Below, one piece after another: positions 56,933 through 64,000 of a stretch of DNA of 64,000 bases (within the stretch, counting starts at the first letter, position 1; each line of letters begins with the position of its first letter). The notes below the pieces were generated by a model. It did not search any database. It was given only the letters and a program-made list of their open reading frames with translations, and was not told where the DNA came from. Source of the stretch: Ariolimax columbianus (taxonomy: Eukaryota > Mollusca > Gastropoda > Stylommatophora > Arionidae); the NCBI GenBank assembly GCA_036924085.1, contig JAVGWX010000019.1, forward strand, positions 22,358,293-22,422,292. The letters are read 5' to 3'. The position numbers and the translations under genes were made by a program.

Positions 56933-57204
56933 GGGTAAGTAGCAATTGAAAGCCGATTTTTTGATGGCAAGCATACGGATTCATTCTAGTGTCTAAATAC
57001 GTCCCAGTAAATCCTGTTGTCAGTGGGGACAGGGTTTAATGTTAACGAAAATTGAAGATCACTGGACACCCTTCCTCACTAAAAGCTTACATTAAACTAT
57101 CTAACACAGGGCTTTTCAAATTAGGAATCGCGACCCCTTTGGGGATCGAGTAAATATTATTAGGGACCATTGTAATATTCGAAAAAACATTCCATCAGAC
57201 CCCA
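56933..57204. other. Nothing firmly recognised
   Basis: A palindromic cgcgacccctttggggatcg lies at about 57129. Confidence 0.45.
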
Positions 57205-57915
57205 AGCCATTGCCCAGGTGGAACTATAATTGGGCAGACTGGCAGAAGTCTGCAACAAGTACAAATCTTTGTTGCCAGTCCATCAACACCAATCACAAGA
57301 AAGTAGGCAAAATGGTGGAAACATTTAACCAGTGTCTTCTAAAGGCAGCAATGAAAAACATCCCAAGAATTACCAGAAGAAATTAAAAGCCGTATTGGTC
57401 ACCTGAAGTGCAACAGATAGTACGAATTAAAACAGGAAAAAGAAAAAGCGGAAATTGGCCAAAATCAAGACAGCTGCTTGCAAGATATAGGAAAACAGTC
57501 AATGAAGCTGACAAGAGCATATAGAAACCCTCAACTTTGATAGACAGCAAGAAGCTCTGGAAGCTAGCAAAGGCGTTAAGTAACGAAAACAGCTCTAGCA
57601 AACAATTGCAACTGAAAATAAAGGAAAGGTACAAACTGGGAAAGCAATAGTGGATGTTCTAATCCAAAATTATCCAGAAACTAGTAGAAATAAAATCAAA
57701 GCATAGATCACATCTTTAACACAAGTTGGAAATAAGGAACTACCCTTACAGTGTGGAAGGAGGCAAGGACTATCCCCATCCTTAAACATGCCAAGGATTA
57801 CATGAAGCCAGGCAGTTACAGACCTATTACTCTATTCAGCTGCGTGGGGAAACTAATGGACCGAATAGTTAACACTAGAAAAACTAGCATATGGAATTTA
57901 AAAATGTACTTTGCA
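57205..57915 (+). pseudogene. Jockey/BS-like LINE, pre-RT to RT start
   Basis: The plus strand reads, with frame breaks, PRWNYNWADWQKFCNKYKS, MVETFNQCLLKAAMKNIPR, KPYWSPEVQQI, SKKLWKLAKALSNEN, then WKEARTIPILKHAKDYMKPG and SYRPITLFSCVGKLMDRIV. This is the linker and RT block 0/1 of a Jockey-type element. It is cut off at about 57915 by CR1 sequence in the other orientation. Confidence 0.8.
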
Positions 57916-58850
57916 TATTTCCAAACCAGTGGAATCATCTTTTTTGCAACTGATTGAGAACATAATATAGCCAATGGTTTTGCTAGTTGGTCTCTAATTT
58001 CAAACAGCAATTTTGGATGAATACCATCTTCTCCTTGACATTTGTTCACTTTCTACCCCTTCAATTTTTTTTAAAACCATATCCTTGCTAATACAGATTG
58101 ATCTTAATCCCGCTGTGTCAATGTCTCTTTGAAAAATATCTACAGGCTCTGAGAGATTGGAGCAGTCCTCTTTCGTGTAGACTGTGCCAAAGTAATGATT
58201 GAGTAGCTTAGTTGCCTCCCTATTCTCACTTATTATATTTCCTGTGCTGTCTATGAAAGGGCCTATTTTATCTTTAGTTTTTGTTTATTTCTAACATAAG
58301 AAAAGAAGCTTTTACTATCAATCTGTATCCTCTGAACAAGTTTTTTTCGAAGCCTATTTTTGCTGTTTTAATCACTTTCTTAGCTATATTTTACTTGTCC
58401 AAATATTATAAATATGTTTCTTTTGAGTTAACTGCCTCTGTATATTGTTTCCATGCTTTATTTTTAGCTCTTCTACATTTAATTATAAATCTAGTTATCC
58501 AGTTTTTACGCTTGGGATTTATCTCACTACATGGAACACATTCCTCCTTTAGCTTTTCTAGAACTGTATTAAAACTCTCCACTCTTGTTCAACATCTGTT
58601 CCTCTGACAATATCTTTTCAGATTATATGGCTCGTTGCCTCTTTCATCTTCTTAACATCTGCTTTAGAGTAGTCGAATGTTCGCGTGTTTATATTTACTT
58701 GCTTCCCTGCTATAAGATCCCAACGAATGTGTTGATGGTCACTTGAGCCAAACAGTTCCCCAACGGTAACATTTTCAATCGATTTTGTCCTCTGTAATAA
58801 AAATTAAGTCGAGTGTATTTTTGTCTCGAGTGGCTGCTTCTACATGTTGA
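57916..58850 (-). pseudogene. CR1 fragment (endonuclease end to RT start)
   Basis: The minus strand matches 6640-7560 of the CR1 copy: the SDHQ.IRWDL region (about 58735), the linker, NKCQGEDGIHPKLLFEIRDQ, LAKPLAILCSQS and VWKYA. Many frameshifts. The RT core is absent. Confidence 0.88.
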
Positions 58851-59564
58851 ATGAAAAAAAGTGTCAGTTATGCACTTCACAAAAAGTTAACTTGTTGAGT
58901 TTCACAACAGTTGCCCAACTCGCGTTACTAAATAGTTCCGCTCGACGTACAAAGATGTTCTGGACGAGCGAAAAAAATGTTCACCAATCATTGACATGTA
59001 TTCATGTACTGAGGATCTTTTTGTTACTAATATGTTTTGTTTTGATTTCATTAAACGGATCATAATTGATCAATTGGTATGCGTGGAACACAATTTGTGA
59101 TAAATATTTTTTTCATCGAATTAGACAATAATCAGCTGGATTGGAATCATAACTATTTTATCATGGAAATAGAAAATGTGAAATACCTCCTGTTGAAACC
59201 TAATGGTCAATTTGCAGAATTTTCAAATGATTCAAATCTCAACTTGAATTTTCAAGAAAAAGTTCGTGAATTCGAACCTTTGCACACTGTAATCCCAGTA
59301 GAGTAAGCCGACTCGCTGTCGACTAGACTATACGCTCCACCTACAGGTGTTTTTGATCATCAATCTCCAGACATTCCTATCCCAGGTCATGTTCAACCAT
59401 ATTGCCACTGACCATCTTCCCACCACGTTTAAAATAACACGTCTTTACCGTCTATCATTCTCTGTCCGCCTCTTATAGCGTTACACGTTTATTATGGTTG
59501 CAGTTCCCCATTTCCTCTTCTATAACATCATAAAGATAGTTGGTTTATTCTTGTTCATGGTGGT
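58851..59564. other. Unrecognised; one AT-rich ORF
   Basis: The frame 59079-59306 (plus, 75 residues; IENVKYLLLKPNGQFAEF) has no family I recognise and may be chance or an exon of an unknown gene. Confidence 0.3.
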
Positions 59565-59770
59565 CTCCAGGTAAGGTGTCGTCTCGGGTACAGGAGGTCG
59601 CGTGTTTGAATCACGATGGAGACGGATTTTTCACGTGGATCTGCTGGTAAAAAATTGCACTGAGTAGTGAGATCGGACTCCCGTGTTCAGTATCCAACAC
59701 GTTGAAAATCCCATCGAAGTTAGAAATCGAAAGGAGTAGGGTTAAAGGCCGCTGCTAGGACAACATTTAA
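59565..59770 (+). mobile_element. tRNA-derived SINE, family A, copy 3
   Basis: Head ggtctccaggtaaggtgtcg and gcgtgtttgaatcacgatgg; body cacgttgaaaatcccatcga and gggttaaaggccgctgctag, as in 21093-21300. Confidence 0.82.
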
Positions 59771-60344
59771 CAATTTTAGTTACAAATTTGCCCAAATTAT
59801 TTTACCTCCACCCTTTCCCCCTCCCCCCAGGACTAGTAAGCCGCTGGAAGTGTTAAAATACCTGCTATGGCAACATACATTAATATTCCTGTTTGAATAC
59901 CAGGATTCCAAGTATTCCAAGTATGATTCAAACTGTGTCTTAGACTCGGTCTCTCTCAGTGAAACCATACTAGTCATTGCATGACAAGTTGGTCGATCGA
60001 CTCCCACAACTTTCAAGCGACCCCTGGTCTCACGGATTGTACGACCTGAATGTCTGCATCTTGAGCTACTTCCAGTCGCCTGGATTGTATGTCTTGCCAC
60101 TGGCTCACGGTAACTCAGGACGAGAGAGTGAGAGTGATGTCCAGCGCAGCTTCTTTCTCACTATAATCCAAATTCAACGCAAGTTGCATCTTCAGGACGA
60201 GGATAGTCTAATGATGTCGCCATCTTCGCTTCCGATGGGCAACTTACTTACTGACTAGTCATCTCTCACTCGTTCATTCTTTCTTCCACTTACTTATCAA
60301 TTCTCTTGATCACTGTACCTTTCAGTTAAAGTGTCTCTTTACTT
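59771..60344. other. Unrecognised, ends in a pyrimidine-rich stretch
   Basis: No motif. The last 90 bp (60260-60350) are rich in c/t and end tactttttccag just before the PLE coding homology starts. Confidence 0.45.
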
Positions 60345-61266
60345 TTTCCAGATCCTCCCCTTGTCGCCTACAAACGAGACAGGAACCTGAGGGACTTGCT
60401 GGTCAGTAGTCGCCTACACACCAGCCCTCATAGCCTTCCAGGCACCAGGCCGTGCAAAAATACACGTGGCTATGTTACCTGCCCTCATTTCATCCTTTCT
60501 CGAACCATCACCTTTCCCAAAGCAGAATTCTTCATCAAAGAGGGATCCACATGCAATTCTCGTAACCTCATCTATTCTATCATCTGCCGCCAGTGTGGTA
60601 TGACATACATTGGGGAAACTGGTATGGAACTGCCGGAGTGTTTCCGCCAACACCTCAACGACATCCGCAACCGCACTGGTTCACCAATTACCAGCCACTT
60701 CAATGGTCCTGAGCACCGGGGTAAGGCTGACGTCAGTGTCACTGGTCTAGTTTCGTGCTTCTCTGACGATCGTCATCGATTCGCCCTTGAGAATAGACTT
60801 ATCTCTAGTATGGGCTGTCTCCAACCACATGGCATTAATATCTTCCCTACTTTTTATGAAATCCTCACACTGGCCCCCATCTATTTGTCTTCCTTTGCCC
60901 CCCCCCCCTTCTTCTATCAGTTCCCCCCCCCCCCACTCATATATCAATCTCACGCCCTTCCGGCTTATATTGCCTCTCTTTGTTTTCCCATCTGGACCAC
61001 TATTTGGCCCCCATTGGCTTATCCGGTACATTCCCCCACATTGCTGGCGCTCTCTTGGCCACTTTGTGTTTGACCGCTCTGATTCAGTTTCAATCAAGCG
61101 TCTGGCCCAACCAGTCGCTTAGACAGACTGGGTCCACTATCAGAAACAGATGAGTTTACCATTTTTTCTTATATGTTAATTTGTTAGTTCAGTATTGTTG
61201 TCCCTGATGAAGGCCTATTGGTCGTAACGTAGGTATTGTTTGTGTTCTCGTCTCGGTGCGGTATCT
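60345..61266 (+). mobile_element. Penelope-like element, 5'-truncated, split by a LINE
   Basis: Coding homology starts at DPPLVAYKRDRNLRDLL (60351), the block after the RT in Penelope elements. It continues through a GIY-YIG domain and then a 3' region (to 61266) that is also found at 38476-38990. The 3' region is resumed at 63397-63440 beyond the inserted LINE. The RT itself is missing. Confidence 0.88.
60351..60895 (+). pseudogene. PLE C-terminus: GIY-YIG endonuclease, Arg to Cys
   Basis: After RDRNLRDLLVSSRL come the CPHF and SRNLIYSIICRQCGMTYIGE (the 'GIY' and 'YIG' strands with a C-x2-C), ELPECFRQHLNDIRN, SPITSHFN and FALENRLISSMGCLQPHGIN (catalytic Glu, terminal P-GIN). The Arg usually present in the 'L..Rf..H' helix, one of the catalytic residues, is Cys (ECFRQH, tgt). 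The frame reads on past the domain end without a stop into non-coding PLE sequence, so the natural stop is also lost. GIY-YIG cuts target DNA for Penelope insertion. Confidence 0.88.
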
Positions 61267-63396
61267 TCTTCTTCTTCTTCTGCGTACGCAGTCAGACAGT
61301 AACCATTGTTTTTTTCGAAAAAAGCAGCGGTCATCCTGAGGCTGTCGCCACTGCCATAGAGCTTGTCTTGCAGTTCCCCTGGTAATGGCCACATCTGCTC
61401 TCTCTGATCCTCGTATGTCGGGCAGTTCTGCAGCAGATGTTCAGCGGTCATTTTACCAGTACCGCACGGGCATTCGTCGGTACACCCTATCTTCAATTTG
61501 TTGAATAGGTGGTACCTCAGTCTGTTGTGGCCAGTGCGAAGTCTGAAGACAACGACCTGCTCTCTTCGGTTCAACTGGTAATAGGCATAGTTTTTGGTGT
61601 AACCAGTATGTTCGGTTTCCCATTTGGTCATGTATCTGGCTTTGATAAGCCGTTTTGACTCTTCGTACGTCATACTGGTATCTGTTTGTGGTAGTCTTGC
61701 ACCTTCTTTTGCCAGTCTGTCTGCCTCCTCGTTGCCTTGGATGTTGCAGTGTGACGGAACCCACTGTACCACTACCCTTGTTGGTGCGGACTGCTGGCAC
61801 AGTTTGCAGAGTGCTGCTCTTAAGTCATTAAGCTCAGTGTTTTTCTGGCTTTTTAGCGCTGTGACTACGGCGAGAGCATCTGTCAGCAGGACTATATGGC
61901 TCTCATTTTCACTGTGTGTCACCATTTCTTCCACTGCCGCCCTCAGTGCCTCTGCCTCCGCTCTGAAATTGCTTGTGTACTTACCAGTAGCGAATGACAG
62001 TGTTATTTTTCTGTCATTTGGTAGGTTCAGGAATGCTCCTGCCCCTCCGTTCTGTGTTTTGTTTGTTACAGAACCGTCGGTGTATGCATGGGTCCAGTCC
62101 ATGCTTGGGTGGCTTTTCGTTATGAAGCTTAGGGTAGTATCTCTCCTTTCTTTTTCAGTCTGGCAGTTTTTGTTTGCAATACCTGGTATATTTTCTACCA
62201 CCTCTGGAAATATATTCTGCCTCCAGGTAGGTTTTCGTACAGTAGTGATGGGTTTTGGTGTTGTTAGTGCGTTTATGGGATCTTCGTGCATCTTTGCTTT
62301 GGCTATTTCTGCAAAGTTTCTCCGCTTTAGTTTCCCATTTCCCAAGTTGTTTAGTCTCTGGTGCATTGGATGGTCGGTCAGTCTTCGGAGTTTCTCTGAC
62401 TGCAGCTGGGCTCTGCGGTCTCTTCTATCGGTCATGGATTGCAGTTTTGTAATCTTTTCAAGTTCTACAATTGGCTTTGACTTCATGCCACCTGTTATAA
62501 TTCTCATGGCTTGGTTTTGAAGTTTGTTAACTTTATCGAAGTTCGCCTTCGCTGCTGTTGTCCATGCCGCAATGCCATACTCGAGAACTGGTCTCACTCT
62601 TCCAGTGTACAGTTTCTTTAGTATGCCGTCGTCTGCTCCCCAGCTTGTGCCAGCAAGTTTCCTCATGATTGCCATTCTTTCTCTGGCTTTCATTCGGTTT
62701 CTCTCAATCTGACTGTTCCATGTCATGCGCCGATCAAATGTGACTCCCAGATAGGTTGGGTTGTCGTTTGGCTGCAGGATTTTGCCATTTAGACTTAATT
62801 TGGTACTTTGGGGTTTTAATGAAAGCGAGAATATTGTGCATGTGGTTTTCTCCTCGTTTATTTTGACCAGCCATGAGTTCGCCCACTCTTCCAGCGATGT
62901 TAGGGCCGTCTGCATCTGATTTCTTGCTATTGTGAGATTCTTTTCAGAGGTCCACATAGCCAGATCGTCTGCAAACATTGAGCTATGGACTCTTCTTGGT
63001 ATATTCTCTGTAATATTGTTTATATATACCAGGAAGAGTGTGGATGACAATACTCCCCCTTGGGGTACTCCCTGCTCGAGTGTCACCTTTTTGCTCATCT
63101 GCCCGTGTACTTGGACTCTGGCCGTTCTTTGTTTGAGGTAGTGGTTGATCCACTTGTACATCTTCCCACAGACATCGCTTCTTCTTAGCTTGACTCTAAG
63201 TCCATCTTTCCAGACTTTGTCAAATGCCTTTTCCAGATCCACCCAAACAGCTACTGTGTGTTTCTGTGCCTGGTATGCATCTTCTATCTCCTGGGCTATG
63301 AGGATGACCTGGTCCTCAGTGGATCTGTGCTGTCTAAAGCCGGCTTGCTGTGGAATTAGTATTCGTTTTTCTTCCAGATGCCACATCAGTCTGGTG
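61267..63396 (-). mobile_element. Best-preserved (GAA)-tailed Jockey/BS-like LINE, 5'-truncated
   Basis: Bounded by the perfect 12-bp duplication ggtgcggtatct (61255-61266, 63397-63408) of PLE sequence. The 5' end is at 63396, inside the RT, and the 3' end is a short (GAA)n tract. The empty site is visible at 38925-38945 in another copy of the PLE end. Length 2.13 kb. Confidence 0.95.
61275..63396 (-). CDS. LINE ORF2 fragment: RT, RNase H, C-terminal CxCG domain
   Basis: A single open frame of about 700 codons belongs to the element; the first 20 or so codons of the open frame, upstream of PTRLMWHLEEK, are PLE antisense. RT blocks: QAGFRQHRSTEDQV, AVWVDLEKAFDKVWKDGL, LEQGVPQGGVLSSTLFLVYI and SSMFADDLAMWTS (FADD intact). 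Then CTIFSLSLKPQ, ITKLQSMTDRRDRRAQ, and RNase H with all acidic residues: HAYTDGSVTNK, NFRAEAEAL, LLTDALAVV, VPSHCNIQGNEEADRLA. C-terminus: CPCGTGKMTAEHLLQNC. One extra A after FFEK shifts the frame past the normal stop, so the frame runs through the tail as EEEEE. It lacks the N-terminal endonuclease and ORF1. Confidence 0.92.
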
Positions 63397-63440
63397 GGTG
63401 CGGTATCTGACCATACCCATTTTAAAATATTGATTAAACT
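63397..63440 (+). mobile_element. PLE 3' end beyond the LINE insertion
   Basis: ggtatctgaccatacccatt and gattaaactcaaccttac match 38932-38972, continuing the PLE sequence interrupted at 61266. Confidence 0.88.
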
Positions 63441-64000
63441 CAACCTTACAAGTTTTTTTTTCATGTTTTTTTCTCTTTACTTTGATCACTCTATTTGACA
63501 CATACGCATACATCCACTGCTTAACTAATTAAGAATTTTGACACAAAAGAAAGCAATACATTGAGCAGAAAAGATGGCGCCATAACTGGCTGCGGGTCTA
63601 CATTGCTTTTCTCTTTTAGCTCAATATAGATGCCGACAGAACAAATATTTGCCGGGAATTCACACTAGTCAACGACTTACACTTGTGTTCACGGAAACAT
63701 GCTGCTGTTTTCTATTTGGACTGGTTAATTCGTTCGTTCTGTGTGTTTTCTTCTATTCCATTATCCTGGAATGGACATCGGGTATATGAATAGCAAGCAC
63801 TACGCTTAAACATGTGTCATATTTCACGGTCTAGTTTACACGGCCGAACTTAACGAGATTGGCGCCCTTCACCATAGTTGCAAATAGTGTCAGGTTTGTT
63901 GTATGAAATTTAGACACAACTATAATGAGCTACCACCTGGAGAGAGATGGGCTCCGTCAGGTATGTAGCGGCCCAAGACACACCGTTATTGTATGACGTG
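63441..64000. other. Nothing recognised
   Basis: Unique-looking sequence to the window edge. No motif-bearing ORF. Confidence 0.5.

Noticed and set aside
57120..57165. hAT-like terminal sequence around cgcgacccctttgggg
   Set aside because: It is suggestive, but no second terminus or 8-bp duplication could be found by eye.

Overview
The window looks like intergenic or intronic DNA from a repeat-rich animal genome. Non-LTR retrotransposons of at least five lineages, a Penelope-like element, a mariner, tRNA-derived SINEs, foldback/MITE-like elements and AT-rich satellites fill most of it. There is no operon structure and no intact host gene. The mixture of CR1 with an SGNH esterase domain, RTE, L1/Tx1, Jockey/BS-like LINEs with RNase H and a (GAA)n tail, and PLEs points to a marine invertebrate. 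A lophotrochozoan such as a gastropod mollusc is my guess, with low confidence and on element types only.

Layout. 1-5.3 kb: a decayed L1/Tx1-type LINE (minus) whose ORF1 carries a 42-bp minisatellite and whose YADD motif is broken by a stop. 5.3-8.7 kb: a CR1 LINE (minus) with SGNH, endonuclease and RT parts. 10.0-13.8 kb: a 3.8-kb foldback-like element whose two arms of about 1.15 kb are inverted copies of each other and are themselves built of diverged direct repeats; I recognise no coding gene in it. 14.1-15.8 kb: an RTE LINE (minus). 16.34-16.53 kb: a probable host exon (minus) encoding part of an Ig-like domain. 16.9-18.9 kb: a Jockey/BS-like LINE lacking its RT core. 19-26 kb: SINEs, a LINE tail with a zinc finger, a CR1 3' end and a 71-bp tandem array. 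26.5-29.8 kb: AT-rich satellites split by a LINE, which itself holds a 104-bp insertion of another LINE. 30-34 kb: LINE and SINE fragments. 34.2-35.4 kb: an intronless TTLL9 (tubulin polyglutamylase) pseudogene, interrupted near its 3' end by a (GAA)-tailed LINE with an 8-bp target duplication. 36-48 kb: LINE scraps, an inverted pair of PLE ends, a MITE family, a degenerate telomere-like stretch and minisatellites. 48-57 kb: a possible small membrane-protein ORF, a mariner with TIRs and TA duplication, and more LINE/SINE fragments. 57-64 kb: a Jockey fragment abutting a CR1 fragment, then a Penelope-like element (GIY-YIG endonuclease) into which the best-preserved Jockey/BS-like LINE (61.27-63.40 kb, RT plus RNase H) has inserted with a perfect 12-bp duplication.

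How the parts relate. One LINE family, ending in a (GAA)n tail, is the recently active theme. At least six 5'-truncated copies have recognisable target duplications and sit inside a PLE, a TTLL9 pseudogene, another LINE and a SINE, giving a relative age order. A short (about 355 bp) element with constant ends and the same kind of tail and duplications occurs in at least six copies and is probably its non-autonomous partner. Everything was read by eye; family names rest on recognised motifs, not on searches.
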